A stretch of 64,000 nucleotides of DNA from Aquipluma nitroreducens (GCF_009689585.1 NZ_AP018694.1:3177001-3241000); one strand, 5' to 3'; shown: positions 9,227 to 18,811, counted from the first letter of the stretch. Notes: generated by a model from the letters alone, not told the origin. Translations and numbers: made by a program.

Positions 9227-10402
9227 TTATGCGAGATTATAGGCTTTTAGGATAGCGAAGATATTTTCGAAATTGGTTATTTTGATATTGTCTTTGCTGT
9301 TATATTCTTCAGAAACAGAGTGGGTAACTACAAATATCGGAATATTGCCCAAATCTTGAGAAGCTATTGTTGTTCCTTTGGTAATGGTTGGGGCATTCGA
9401 TAGTTTTATTTCTATGCCCAGTATGGGTTGGATTCCTTTAGTTAATACTAGATCGAGTTCTGTTCCGTCCTGTGTACGGTAAAAATAGGGAGATATTCCA
9501 GACTTAAGAATGGCTATAATTTGTTGTATTACGAAACTTTCCCACGAGTTTCCCTTGCCAATAAAACCATCAAGATCTTCTTTATTCTCAATATTGAACA
9601 AAGCGTGTAATATGCCAGTGTCTCGAATAAAGATTTTCGGCGATTTTACGATCCTCTTTTTTGAATTGGTGAAATAGGGCTGCAACCTTCTAATTAAGAA
9701 GGCGTTTTCGAAATAGTCGATATAGCGCTTAACTGTATTGACTTCTATGCCAAGTGCTTTTGCGAATTCAGAATAATTCAGAATTTGAGCTTGCGAGTGA
9801 GCTATCATTCTGAGTAAATTTTTTAGTAGAATAGGGGATGCCGATAGTCCTAAGATCGGTAATTCCCGTTCAAGATAGGTTTGAATGAACTGGATTTTCA
9901 TTTCGAAACTTACTTCCAGATCGTTTTTCAAGAAAATTTCAGGAAATCCGCCTTTTAACCACAATAAATCGAATACAAAATGATTGCTTATTTCAGGATA
10001 AACAAAAGGGTGAATTTCAAGATAGGCAATTCTACCAGCAAGAGTTTCGGAGCTGTGTGCCAATAATTGAGGAGAAGCCGAACCTAAGAGAATAAAGCGT
10101 CCATTAATTCTGTTTTTGTCGATTACAGAACGTAGAAGTGGAAATAGCTTTGGGTTTCTCTGGATCTCGTCGATTATGATTAATTTGTCTTGTCTTTCGT
10201 TAAAATACTGTTCGGCAAAAGTTAACTTTTGAGCATCTTCATCGGATTCCAAATCCAGATAAATTGAGTTTTTTGTTATCTGGCTCTGTAGCATTTTAAC
10301 AGTGGTAGTTTTTCCGACCTGTCTCGGCCCTAATAGGGCTACGCAAGGAAAGTTTTCGAGGTATCTTATTATTGCCGGAGAAATGAGCCTTTGAATTTCC
10401 AT
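9227..10402 (-). CDS. AAA_14/DUF4143 ATPase
   Basis: The protein has about 391 residues from the ATG at 10402 (MEIQRLISPAI). An in-frame ATG four codons upstream is also possible; longer versions would run into the upstream repeat. Walker A is LLGPRQVGKTT, Walker B is LIIIDEIQRNPKLFP, and sensor I is ILLGSASPQLL, all typical of AAA_14. The second half is DUF4143, with an antitoxin-like winged-helix segment (EFAKALGIEVNTVKRYIDYF) and a C-terminal nuclease-like core (GTELDLVLTKG, GIEIKLS) resembling PD-(D/E)xK. The role of this family is not established. Three copies of a 16-bp motif lie just upstream, suggesting autoregulation. Confidence 0.88.
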   Translation of the reverse strand: MEIQRLISPAIIRYLENFPCVALLGPRQVGKTTTVKMLQSQITKNSIYLDLESDEDAQKLTFAEQYFNERQDKLIIIDEIQRNPKLFPLLRSVIDKNRINGRFILLGSASPQLLAHSSETLAGRIAYLEIHPFVYPEISNHFVFDLLWLKGGFPEIFLKNDLEVSFEMKIQFIQTYLERELPILGLSASPILLKNLLRMIAHSQAQILNYSEFAKALGIEVNTVKRYIDYFENAFLIRRLQPYFTNSKKRIVKSPKIFIRDTGILHALFNIENKEDLDGFIGKGNSWESFVIQQIIAILKSGISPYFYRTQDGTELDLVLTKGIQPILGIEIKLSNAPTITKGTTIASQDLGNIPIFVVTHSVSEEYNSKDNIKITNFENIFAILKAYNLA

Positions 10403-10424
10403 GATAAAATGCATGATTTTAGTA

Positions 10425-10432
10425 CAAATGTA
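10425..10432 (-). promoter_or_regulatory. Candidate -7 promoter element of the ATPase gene
   Basis: TACATTTG on the minus strand matches the Bacteroidota TAnnTTTG element. It ends 22 bases before the ATG at 10402, implying a very short leader. No clear -33 element is seen at the usual spacing because the repeat copies occupy that stretch. Confidence 0.45.
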
Positions 10433-10439
10433 GATAAAA

Positions 10440-10508
10440 ATTGCAAATATGCAGGGGAATGTAGTATTTATTCCTGCATATTTGCAATCGAATTGCAAAT
10501 ATGCAGGA
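10440..10508. repeat. Three copies of a 16-bp motif upstream of the ATPase gene
   Basis: ATTGCAAATATGCAGG occurs at 10440-10455, as its reverse complement at 10473-10488, and again in forward orientation at 10492-10507. The first two form an inverted repeat around a 17-base centre; the third follows after a few bases. They cover the expected -33 region of the ATPase promoter and look like an operator cluster or a site acted on by the encoded protein. Confidence 0.8.
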
Positions 10509-10595
10509 ATAATAATTCTGCCAATCTTGTGTTTATCATTTCTTAATGTTGGTAATGTTTACCTTACTGTGCGATCGGAATTCCGTCTTTTTATT

Positions 10596-10603
10596 TACAT
10601 TTG
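10596..10603 (+). promoter_or_regulatory. Candidate -7 promoter element of the dipeptidase gene
   Basis: TACATTTG matches TAnnTTTG and lies 29 bases before the ATG at 10633. No convincing -33 TTTG is visible. Confidence 0.4.
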
Positions 10604-10632
10604 GTAGCTTGAAACGTAAATCAACCGACACA

Positions 10633-11886
10633 ATGATCAAAAAAGCATTAACCCTTTTCCTTACTTCAGGAATTTTAATGAGTTTCACTACAGTACCAGA
10701 TTCAGATAAGTTCGAAAAAAAAGCAAATCGCATTCACGAAAAATGCCTGACCGTTGATACACATTGCGATACGCCAATGTTGATGATCAAACCAGGGTTC
10801 TCGGTTCGTGACGAAAATAAAGCTCCACACAGCAGGGTTGATTTGCCCCGAATGAAAAAGGGCGGCCTTGATGCGATGTTCTTTGCGGTTTTCACTTCGC
10901 AGAAACCACGTACCGAAGAAAATTATCAGAAAACATATGCGCTTGCCAATCAGATGCTCGACTCCATTCATGCCATGTTGAAGAAAGACAGCGATTTGGC
11001 GACACTCGCTTTGAAAGCTGAAGACCTGGCTAAAATTGAGAAAACCGGAAAACGCGCCATTTACATAGGGATGGAAAATGGATTTCCTTTAGCTAAAGAC
11101 ATCTCGCGTGTTGAAGAATTTTATAAAAGAGGTGTTCGTTACATCACACTTTGCCATTCGTTTCACAACGACATTTGCGATTCGTCGAGCGACGGAAAGC
11201 CGGCTGAACACAACGGCGTGAGCGATTTTGGGAAACAGGTAATTGCCGAAATGAACCGATTGGGAATGATGGTTGATGTTTCGCATGCTTCCGACAAATC
11301 GTTTTTCGATGCCATTGAACTGAGTAAGGCTCCAATCATCGCATCGCACAGTTCGGTTCGGGCAATTGCTCAACACAATCGGAATATGACCGACGAAATG
11401 ATTAAAAAGCTGGCTGCCAAAGGCGGAGTTATCCAGATTTGCCTGCTCGACGAATATGTGAAAAATCCGGATACAACCACCGTGAATTACAAGCGCATCA
11501 AACAGATCAGGAAAATTTATGCAAACGATCTGGATAAAATGACCGAAGCCCAAAAAGATGCCATGTTTAAGGAGTGGGACGAGCTGAAAGCCTGGAAACA
11601 AAAAGATATGCCTAGTGTAAAAGATTTGTGCGATCATATTGATCATGTTAAAAATCTGGTAGGCGTTGATTATGTAGGAATTGGCAGTGACTTTGATGGC
11701 GGCGGCGGATTGATGGATTGCGGCGATGTGAGTCAGTTTCCAAACATTACCAAAGAATTACTTCGAAGAGGTTACACCGAAACCGAAATCAGGAAAATAT
11801 GGGGAGGTAACTTGTTGCGCGTTTTCAGGGAAGTTGAAAAAACTGCTGAAAAGATTAAAACCAATCCTCATTTAGCTTCGTTATAA
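10633..11886 (+). CDS. Membrane dipeptidase (peptidase M19)
   Basis: The 417-residue precursor starts at the ATG at 10633, which gives a signal peptide (residues 1-20, LTLFLTSGILMSFTT); upstream in-frame codons would precede it with unlikely sequence and overlap the promoter. Zinc-site features of M19 are present: HxD in VDTHCDTP (His44, Asp46), the bridging Glu in GMENGFPLA, histidines in TLCHSFHND and ASHSSVRAIAQHNRN, and IGSDFDGGGG near the end. It hydrolyses dipeptides, probably in the periplasm. It stands alone, divergent from the ATPase gene. Confidence 0.93.
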   Translation: MIKKALTLFLTSGILMSFTTVPDSDKFEKKANRIHEKCLTVDTHCDTPMLMIKPGFSVRDENKAPHSRVDLPRMKKGGLDAMFFAVFTSQKPRTEENYQKTYALANQMLDSIHAMLKKDSDLATLALKAEDLAKIEKTGKRAIYIGMENGFPLAKDISRVEEFYKRGVRYITLCHSFHNDICDSSSDGKPAEHNGVSDFGKQVIAEMNRLGMMVDVSHASDKSFFDAIELSKAPIIASHSSVRAIAQHNRNMTDEMIKKLAAKGGVIQICLLDEYVKNPDTTTVNYKRIKQIRKIYANDLDKMTEAQKDAMFKEWDELKAWKQKDMPSVKDLCDHIDHVKNLVGVDYVGIGSDFDGGGGLMDCGDVSQFPNITKELLRRGYTETEIRKIWGGNLLRVFREVEKTAEKIKTNPHLASL

Positions 11887-11955
11887 CAGAAGTTGAAATA
11901 TTGAAGCAACCTTTTGGGCTGCTGACCAGTCTGTTATTGTATTATCCCGGGAACC

Positions 11956-12348
11956 ATGAAACACATTGCTTTATATGGTCTCTTCTTCTTTCTTGTGCTT
12001 GCCTGTTCCGATCAGGTAATCGAGGTGCAATTAGTTGATCTTTAGGCACATAACATGAAAATCATTCCGGATAAACCAACAGCCAATGACGAAATTAAGC
12101 TCGTGGTATTTGACGATTGCACTTACAATGTCCTTTCAGGAGTAACTCGGAACAATAAAACGATTGACATCCTAAAGCAATTCAACAGCATGATGAAATG
12201 GCCATGTGTAATGAAAAACGATACCATTCTGATTGGCAAGTTGCCCGAAGGAACTTACATTGTAAACTACAAACTTCTGGATACTTCAACTCAGGTGACC
12301 AATCCAATTTCAATCTCTTTCTCGTTTAGCTTACCTGTTTCAAAATAA
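11956..12348 (+). pseudogene. Lipoprotein gene interrupted by an in-frame amber codon
   Basis: From the ATG at 11956 the frame reads a lipoprotein signal (MKHIALYGLFFFLVLACSDQ, lipobox VLAC) and nine more residues, then TAG at 12043-12045. The same frame continues without a break as AHNMKIIPDKPTANDEIK and runs to a stop at 12346-12348. Joined, this is a 130-codon lipoprotein with a small beta-rich domain. A single base change to a sense codon would restore it. Alternatives are a sequencing error, amber readthrough, or re-initiation at the ATG at 12055, which would give a 97-residue protein without a signal. I recognise no family. Confidence 0.65.
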
Positions 12349-12569
12349 TTCTCCCGGCTTTATAAGTTTAAGTGCTCATCATCCTGAAATCTTTCAGAAT
12401 GTGAACCTGCGACAATAGGTGTGTTTTCATGACAGAAATCACTCTTTTGTACATTATGGAAATTAGATAAGCATTTACGTATCTAACTAATTGAATATCT
12501 TGCGTCTGGTTAATGTTACTTAATGATTAAAAACTTATCAGAATATCGTGAGTCGTTGGATAAAAGCAC

Positions 12570-12577
12570 TAATTTTG
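12570..12577 (+). promoter_or_regulatory. Candidate -7 promoter element of mutA
   Basis: TAATTTTG fits TAnnTTTG and lies 30 bases before the mutA ATG. The 260-base gap upstream shows no cobalamin riboswitch features. Confidence 0.4.
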
Positions 12578-12607
12578 CACCGATTTTCTAAACAGTTACA
12601 TTATATT

Positions 12608-14479
12608 ATGGCAGAAAAATATAACAACTTATTTTCAGAATTTCCGCCAGTCAGCACCCAGCAGTGGATGGACAAAGTTACTGCTGACCTGAAAGGAGCC
12701 GACTTCAACCGCAAGTTGGTATGGAAAACAAATGAAGGAATTGATGTTCAGCCGTTTTACCGGGCCGAAAACCTGGTAGAGTTGGATTACCTGAATAGTC
12801 TTCCCGGAGAGTTCCCATTTGTTCGCGGAACCAAAAAGAACAACAACGAATGGTTAGTTCGACAGAGCATTGTAGTTACCGACCTCGCCGAAGCCAACAA
12901 AAAAGCCCTGAATTATTTGATGAGAGGGGTTGATTCGTTGGCTTTCGTATTTAAAGCATCGACAGAATTGTCGGTTGCCGATCTGTCGGTTTTGCTGAAA
13001 GACATTGCGTTGGACGCTATTGAAGTGAATTTTGTGGGCTGCTGCTCGCGCAAGGCTTCTGAAGCTTTCACTGCATTCGTGAAGCAAGGCGGATGGGATC
13101 CAAAAGCAATTCGTGCTTCTGTTGAATACGACCCATTTGGAAAATATGCATTGACCGGAGTTCTTCGCAATGGCGCAGAACACGTGATTGAAAATGCGAT
13201 CAAATTGATCAACTTAACCTCTGAACTGACTAAGTTCAAAACTTTGGCCGTGAATGGCAAAAACTTCGGAAACGCCGGATCATCAATCGTTCAGGAATTG
13301 GCTTACTCACTGGCTCTGGGTGCTGAATACCTGACTGTTTTGACTGAAAAAGGTTTGGACGTTGATGCTGTGGCTAAAAAGATGAAATTCAACGTGTCGG
13401 TTAGCGCCAACTATTTCCTCGAAATAGCCAAACTGCGTGCTGCCCGTTTGTTGTGGGCACAAATCGTAAAAGCTTACGGCCCAAAATGCGAATGTTCATG
13501 TAAAATGACCATTCATGCTGAAACCGGAAGCTGGAACAAAACCGTTTACGATGCCTACGTGAATATGCTTCGCACACAAACCGAAGCCATGAGCGCTTCG
13601 TTGGGTGGTGCCGATTCAATCACCGTTCTTCCTTTCAACGCCGCTTACGAAGAAAGCAACGAGTTTTCTGATCGTATTGCACGCAACCAACAATTGTTGC
13701 TGAAAGAAGAATCACACTTCTCGAAAATTGCCGACCCTGCAGCCGGCTCCTATTACATCGAAGAACTGACTGCTTCCATCGCTGATCAGGCCTGGAAACT
13801 GTTCCTCGAAGTTCAGGAAAAAGGTGGATTCCTGGCTGCGTTACGCGAAGGATTTATTCAGTCTGAAATTAAAAAGATGGCTGGCAAACGCGATATGAAC
13901 ATCGCAACCCGTCGCGAAAACCTGCTGGGTGTGAATCAGTTCCCAAATTTCACTGAAAAAATAGAAGGTAATGTTGATGCATCTGTTTTTGCTCCGGCTG
14001 ATTTGACTTCGGAAGAAGCTGAAATCGAAACACTGAAACCATACCGTGGTGCTCAGGCTTTCGAAGCGCTTCGTTACAAAACCGATGCTTATGCCAAGAC
14101 CAACAAACGTCCGCTGGCTTTCATGATGCCAATTGGTAATCTGGCTATGCGTAAGGCACGCGCTCAGTTCGCATGCAACTTCTTTGCTGTGGCTGGTTTC
14201 GATGTACTCGACAATAATGGTTTCAAAACTGTTGAAGAAGGGTGGAAAGCTGCTCAGGAAGCTGGCGCTCAAATCGTGGTTATTTGTAGCTCCGATGACG
14301 AATATGCTGAACTTGCTCCTGCCGCATTCGAAGCGATTGCCGGAAAAGCCATCTTCGTGGTTGCCGGTGCTCCTGCATGTTCTGAGGAACTGAAAGCTAA
14401 AGGAATTACCAACTTCATCAATGTAAAAAGCAATTTGCTTACAGAACTGAAAGCGTACCAGTCAACATTGGGAATTTAA
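12608..14479 (+). CDS. mutA: Methylmalonyl-CoA mutase small subunit
   Basis: The protein has 623 residues from the ATG at 12608 (MAEKYNNLFSEFPP); an in-frame GTG 60 bases upstream would overlap the promoter. The TIM-barrel half is conserved (FVRGTKK, GSYYIEELT, IARNQQLLLKEE). The C-terminal flavodoxin-like half lacks the DxHxxG cobalamin ligand, as expected for the non-catalytic subunit. With MutB it interconverts succinyl-CoA and (R)-methylmalonyl-CoA in the propionate pathway. The genes are co-directional, with one small gene between them. Confidence 0.95.
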   Translation: MAEKYNNLFSEFPPVSTQQWMDKVTADLKGADFNRKLVWKTNEGIDVQPFYRAENLVELDYLNSLPGEFPFVRGTKKNNNEWLVRQSIVVTDLAEANKKALNYLMRGVDSLAFVFKASTELSVADLSVLLKDIALDAIEVNFVGCCSRKASEAFTAFVKQGGWDPKAIRASVEYDPFGKYALTGVLRNGAEHVIENAIKLINLTSELTKFKTLAVNGKNFGNAGSSIVQELAYSLALGAEYLTVLTEKGLDVDAVAKKMKFNVSVSANYFLEIAKLRAARLLWAQIVKAYGPKCECSCKMTIHAETGSWNKTVYDAYVNMLRTQTEAMSASLGGADSITVLPFNAAYEESNEFSDRIARNQQLLLKEESHFSKIADPAAGSYYIEELTASIADQAWKLFLEVQEKGGFLAALREGFIQSEIKKMAGKRDMNIATRRENLLGVNQFPNFTEKIEGNVDASVFAPADLTSEEAEIETLKPYRGAQAFEALRYKTDAYAKTNKRPLAFMMPIGNLAMRKARAQFACNFFAVAGFDVLDNNGFKTVEEGWKAAQEAGAQIVVICSSDDEYAELAPAAFEAIAGKAIFVVAGAPACSEELKAKGITNFINVKSNLLTELKAYQSTLGI

Positions 14480-14511
14480 ATACGGACACAAGTATCAAGA
14501 CAAAAGCCAGA

Positions 14512-14868
14512 ATGCATAATTACAAGGAACTGAAAATATGGCAAAAGAGCAGAGAGATTGTTAAAGATGTTTACGCTTTGACAACAAAATTCCCTGCAAA
14601 AGAACAATTTGGGATTACCTCTCAGTTGTGTCGCGCTGTAGTTTCAATACCTTCAAACATTGCAGAAGGTGCGGGTCGGGAATCTGAAAAAGAGTTTGCT
14701 CACTTTCTGGCAATTGCCAATGGATCAGCATTCGAAGTAGAAACCCAGCTTTATTTGTGTTTTGATCTCAATTATATTTCTGAAGTGGAACTCAATGAAA
14801 TTCTGAAGAAAATTCAGGAAATACAACGAATGGTTTACCGCTTCAGGCAACAATTGAAAATCTCTTGA
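14512..14868 (+). CDS. Four-helix-bundle protein (S23/IVS-encoded family)
   Basis: This 118-residue protein has the family hallmarks LKIWQKSREIV, FGITSQLCRAVVSIPSNIAEG and a C-terminal helix pair. The family was first seen in 23S rRNA intervening sequences and is otherwise scattered singly through Bacteroidota genomes; its function is unknown and it forms pentameric helical bundles. Here it sits between mutA (32 bases before) and mutB (51 bases after) on the same strand, so it is probably transcribed with them. It looks like a later insertion into a formerly contiguous mutAB operon. Confidence 0.92.
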   Translation: MHNYKELKIWQKSREIVKDVYALTTKFPAKEQFGITSQLCRAVVSIPSNIAEGAGRESEKEFAHFLAIANGSAFEVETQLYLCFDLNYISEVELNEILKKIQEIQRMVYRFRQQLKIS

Positions 14869-14919
14869 TGCATTTTCTTGATACTTGATACTTGAATCTT
14901 GATACATAAAATTCAAAAC

Positions 14920-17073
14920 ATGAAGCCAAATTTTAAAGACATAAACATCAAAACGGCAGCTGCCCAGCCAAATACTGCTGAGTGGAATGCTGCCAATAAG
15001 ATTGAGAAAAACTGGATCACTCCGGAACAGATTCCGGTGAAACCGGTTTACACCAAAGAGGACCTCGAAGGCATGGAACACCTGAACTATGCTGCCGGTG
15101 TGGCTCCTTACCTGCGTGGCCCGTACTCGGTGATGTACGCCATGCAACCCTGGACCGTGCGTCAGTACGCCGGGTTCTCAACAGCTGAAGAATCAAACGC
15201 ATTCTATCGCCGTAACCTGGCTGCCGGTCAGAAAGGTTTGTCGGTTGCGTTCGACTTAGCGACTCACCGCGGATACGACTCCGATCACCCTCGCGTGGTT
15301 GGTGATGTTGGAAAAGCAGGTGTGGCTATCGACTCGATCCTGGATATGAAAATCCTGTTCGACCAGATTCCATTGGATAAAATGTCGGTTTCGATGACCA
15401 TGAACGGCGCGGTACTTCCGGTACTGGCCTTCTACATCGTAACCGCATTGGAACAAGGTGCAACTTTAGATCAGCTTGCCGGAACGATCCAAAACGATAT
15501 CCTGAAAGAATTTATGGTGCGTAATACGTACATCTACCCACCTGAATTCTCGATGAAAATTATTGCTGACATTTTCGAGTTCACTTCGCAGAAAATGCCA
15601 AAATTCAACTCGATTTCTATCTCCGGATATCACATGCAGGAAGCGGGCGCTACTGCCGACATCGAAATGGCTTATACCCTTGCCGACGGTTTGGAATACC
15701 TCCGCACCGGTGTGAAAGCAGGTATCGACATCGACGCATTTGCACCACGTTTGTCGTTCTTCTGGGCAATTGGAATGAATCACTTCATGGAAATCGCCAA
15801 GATGCGTGCCGCACGTATGATTTGGGCGAAACTGGTGAAACAGTTCAATCCAAAGAATCCAAAATCGATGGCTCTGCGTACTCACTCACAAACTTCAGGA
15901 TGGTCGTTGACAGAACAGGATCCGTTCAACAACGTAGGCCGTACGGCAATTGAAGCAATGGCTGCTGCGCTGGGTCACACCCAATCGTTGCATACCAATG
16001 CTCTTGACGAAGCAATCGCACTGCCAACCGACTTCTCTGCCCGTATTGCCCGTAACACACAGTTATACATTCAGCAGGAAACCGAAATCTGCCGTGCGGT
16101 TGACCCATGGGCAGGTTCGTACTACGTTGAATCGTTGACCAAAGAGCTTTACGAAAAAGCCTGGGCTTTGATCGAAGAAGTGGAAGCTTTGGGTGGTATG
16201 TCAAAAGCTGTTGAAACCGGTGTTCCAAAAATGCGCATCGAAGAAGCTGCTGCCCGCACACAGGGTCGCATCGACAGCGGTACCCAGGGAATTATCGGGG
16301 TAAACAAATATCGTTTGGAAAAAGAAGACCCGATTGATATTCTGGAAATTGACAATACTGCCGTTCGTTTGTCGCAGATCGAACGTTTGAATAAATTGCG
16401 TGCCGAACGCAACGAAGCCGAATGTCAGGCAGCTTTGGAGGTTCTCAGCAAATGCGTGGAAACCGGCGAAGGTAACCTGTTGGAACTGGCAGTTGTAGCA
16501 GCACAGAAACGTGCTTCGCTGGGCGAAATTTCTTATGCATGCGAAAAACATGTTGGACGTTATAAAGCAGTAATCAGAACTATTTCAGGCGTGTATTCAG
16601 CAGAAAGCAAAAACGATTCTACCTTCAAGGAAGCGCAGGATCTGGCTACCAAGTTTGCCAAATTGGAAGGCCGTCAGCCACGTATCATGATTGCCAAAAT
16701 GGGTCAGGACGGACACGACCGCGGTGCAAAAGTTGTTGCAACCGGTTATGCCGACTTGGGTTTCGACGTGGACATGGGACCGTTGTTCCAGACTCCGGAA
16801 GAAGCCGCCAAACAAGCCGTTGAAAACGACGTGCATGTATTGGGCGTTTCGTCATTGGCTGCCGGACACAAAACTTTGGTGCCATCGGTTATAGCTGAAT
16901 TGAAAAAACTGGGTCGCGAAGACATCATGGTGATTGCCGGTGGTGTAATTCCTGCGCAGGATTATCAATATCTTTATGATGCCGGTGTAGTCGCCATTTT
17001 CGGACCTGGCACCAACGTTGCCGCTGCCGGAAAGAAAATTCTGGAAGTGTTACTGGCCGCACACGAAGAATAG
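14920..17073 (+). CDS. mutB: Methylmalonyl-CoA mutase large (catalytic) subunit
   Basis: The protein has 717 residues from the ATG at 14920; a TTG seven codons upstream is less likely. The substrate barrel includes YPPEFSMKI and [11 protein letters not shown]. The cobalamin domain carries DxHxxG (D597, H599, G602), GVSSLAAGH and the [10 protein letters not shown] segment, so His599 is the lower axial cobalt ligand. Length agrees with the usual size. It forms the active heterodimer with MutA. The short leader contains repeated CTTGATACTTGA units, a common non-coding relic in this group. Confidence 0.97.
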   Translation: MKPNFKDINIKTAAAQPNTAEWNAANKIEKNWITPEQIPVKPVYTKEDLEGMEHLNYAAGVAPYLRGPYSVMYAMQPWTVRQYAGFSTAEESNAFYRRNLAAGQKGLSVAFDLATHRGYDSDHPRVVGDVGKAGVAIDSILDMKILFDQIPLDKMSVSMTMNGAVLPVLAFYIVTALEQGATLDQLAGTIQNDILKEFMVRNTYIYPPEFSMKIIADIFEFTSQKMPKFNSISISGYHMQEAGATADIEMAYTLADGLEYLRTGVKAGIDIDAFAPRLSFFWAIGMNHFMEIAKMRAARMIWAKLVKQFNPKNPKSMALRTHSQTSGWSLTEQDPFNNVGRTAIEAMAAALGHTQSLHTNALDEAIALPTDFSARIARNTQLYIQQETEICRAVDPWAGSYYVESLTKELYEKAWALIEEVEALGGMSKAVETGVPKMRIEEAAARTQGRIDSGTQGIIGVNKYRLEKEDPIDILEIDNTAVRLSQIERLNKLRAERNEAECQAALEVLSKCVETGEGNLLELAVVAAQKRASLGEISYACEKHVGRYKAVIRTISGVYSAESKNDSTFKEAQDLATKFAKLEGRQPRIMIAKMGQDGHDRGAKVVATGYADLGFDVDMGPLFQTPEEAAKQAVENDVHVLGVSSLAAGHKTLVPSVIAELKKLGREDIMVIAGGVIPAQDYQYLYDAGVVAIFGPGTNVAAAGKKILEVLLAAHEE

Positions 17074-17114
17074 GAAGCCCCTCCCAACCTCCCCGAGGGG
17101 GAGGAGAAAAATAC

Positions 17115-17150
17115 AAAAGCCGCTTTCCTGAAAAGGGAGGCGGCTTTTTT
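17115..17150 (+). terminator. Terminator of the mutAB operon
   Basis: AAAAGCCGC and GCGGCTTTT pair, extended by a G-U-containing inner stem around a TGAAAA loop, and the hairpin ends in a run of six T residues. It lies 42 bases after mutB. Confidence 0.85.
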
Positions 17151-17173
17151 GTGTTTTCGTACCACATACTTGG

Positions 17174-17261
17174 GATGCCGAAACAAGTTCGGCATGACGC
17201 TTTGAACAGCACAAACCATGATCAGGTGCGTCATCCTGAACTTGTTTCAGGATCTGTACGC
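17174..17261. repeat. Inverted pair of REP elements
   Basis: Two palindromic elements with the shared core GAAACAAGTTC lie in opposite orientation: 17174-17200 (GATGCCG...CGGCATGACGC) and 17228-17261 (GCGTCATCCTGAACTTG...). The 'GTCATCCTGAA...TTCAGGATC' form is a widespread dispersed bacterial repeat. The arrangement is that of a BIME-like unit. Confidence 0.75.
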
Positions 17262-17303
17262 ACACCTTAAAATTTTTTGGCAAAATATGAATGGATAATT
17301 AAA

Positions 17304-17341
17304 CAAAAAGCCCTGACCAGTACCAAAACCAATCAGGGCTA
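17304..17341 (-). terminator. Terminator of the GH109-like gene
   Basis: On the minus strand AGCCCTGAT and its complement TCAGGGCT form a stem followed by TTTTTG, 22 bases after the stop codon. Confidence 0.8.
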
Positions 17342-17362
17342 AAATCACTTTATTGTGTTGTT

Positions 17363-18811
17363 CTATTTTACATTTAGCTGTTTCGAATCATTCTCCTTTT
17401 TTTCTCTCACGCCGGTGGTTCCGCCGCCTTTTAGCGTCAGTTCTACAGGTGCGTTGGTTTTCCAAGCGCCATTGGTAAAGTCAGGAATATCAACCGAGTT
17501 GGAGCGGTTGGCTACCGATTTTTCGCTGAGTGGTGCAATGGCGCTCCACAAAGCTGCATCATATACATTTTGATCGAGTGGAAGGCCATTTCGCAAACAG
17601 TCGATCAGGCGCCAGTCCATCATAAAGTCCATGCCGCCATGTCCGCCTACCTTTTTGGCCATTTCGCCAATTCGTTTCACAATTTCGGGCGTGTATTGTT
17701 CTTCCAGTTTTTTCATTTCGTCCTCTTTCAACCATTCGTGGCTGGTTGCAATGCGTGCATCAGGATATTTACTGGCCATGCCTTTGGTGCCGCTTACCAG
17801 ATGAAGTCTTGAATATACCCTTGGACTGGTAACATCGTGCTGAATCATGATGGTTCGGCCATTGGCTGTGCGTACCGTGGTTGTATTCATGTTTCCGCGG
17901 TAATGATCGGTTGTAAACTCGTTAAAGAAATTGTCGCTGGCTGCCAGTTCTTTGGCATGTGCTGCCATCTGGAAATCGGCTGACGACATGGAGGTTAGGT
18001 ATTCCATTTGGTCGCCGCGATTAATATTCATCACCTGGCAAATCGGGCCCAATCCGTGCGTGGGGTATAGGTTTCCGTTGCGGTGTTGGTTTTCTTTCAA
18101 GCGCCACATTTCGGCATAACCTTTTTTATCGAAATTCAGGCCTAACAGGTTGTGGATGTAAGCGCCTTCCCCGTGAATAATTTCACCAAAATAACCTTGA
18201 CGAGCCATGTTCAATGTCAGTAATTCGAAGAAATCGTAGCAGCAATTCTCCAGCATCATGCAATGCTTTTTCGTGCGTTCCGAAGTTTCAACCAGTTGCC
18301 AGCATTCGTCGATGGTAACAGCTGCCGGAACCTCTGTGGCTGCGTGTTTGCCATGCTCCATAGCATAAACAGCCATTGGTGTATGCCATGACCAGGGTGT
18401 GGTAATGTAAATCAGATCAATATCCGGATTTTCGCACATGGCTTTCCATGCATCTTTGCTTCCGGAGTATGATTTTGCCTGAGGTAAGCCCTGTTTTTCG
18501 AGCAATTTTTGCATCGCTTCAACCCGGTCAGGGTATTGATCGCACAAAGCTACAATTTCAACCCCGTCGATGTACGACATCCGCTCAACGGCGCCTGGCC
18601 CGCGCATACCTAACCCGACAAATCCAATGCGTACCTTGTCGAGTTTTGGGGCAGCATAACCCGACATGTTAAAACGTTGAGCACTGTTTTGCCCTTTTTG
18701 TTTTGAAACTACCTCATTCCTGAAAGATGCCGCCTGACTGGTAAATCCAGTGGCTATTAATCCGGCGCCCATGAGGCTGTTCCGGAGGAACTCTCTTCTG
18801 TTTGAACCCAT
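17363..18811 (-). CDS. Gfo/Idh/MocA-family glycosidase, GH109 type (alpha-N-acetylgalactosaminidase-like)
   Basis: The protein has 482 residues from the ATG at 18811; in-frame codons further upstream give no signal. The N-terminus NRREFLRNSLMGAGLIATG is a Tat-like or hydrophobic export signal. A Rossmann NAD motif follows (GFVGLGMRGPGA). The blocks EVPAAVTIDECWQL, KHCMMLENCCYD and NLYPTHGLGPICQ are characteristic of GH109 proteins, which use tightly bound NAD for a retaining elimination-type mechanism; the founding member removes terminal alpha-GalNAc. Substrate here is unproven. The gene is single, with its own terminator. Confidence 0.9.
   Translation of the reverse strand: MGSNRREFLRNSLMGAGLIATGFTSQAASFRNEVVSKQKGQNSAQRFNMSGYAAPKLDKVRIGFVGLGMRGPGAVERMSYIDGVEIVALCDQYPDRVEAMQKLLEKQGLPQAKSYSGSKDAWKAMCENPDIDLIYITTPWSWHTPMAVYAMEHGKHAATEVPAAVTIDECWQLVETSERTKKHCMMLENCCYDFFELLTLNMARQGYFGEIIHGEGAYIHNLLGLNFDKKGYAEMWRLKENQHRNGNLYPTHGLGPICQVMNINRGDQMEYLTSMSSADFQMAAHAKELAASDNFFNEFTTDHYRGNMNTTTVRTANGRTIMIQHDVTSPRVYSRLHLVSGTKGMASKYPDARIATSHEWLKEDEMKKLEEQYTPEIVKRIGEMAKKVGGHGGMDFMMDWRLIDCLRNGLPLDQNVYDAALWSAIAPLSEKSVANRSNSVDIPDFTNGAWKTNAPVELTLKGGGTTGVREKKENDSKQLNVK

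Noticed and set aside
11089-11646. 185-residue minus-strand frame inside the dipeptidase gene
   Set aside because: It is fully overlapped by a gene with clear catalytic motifs, and its composition (His/Phe-rich) is that of an antisense shadow.
12349-12607. Cobalamin riboswitch upstream of mutA
   Set aside because: No conserved B12-box-like sequence was seen in the gap.
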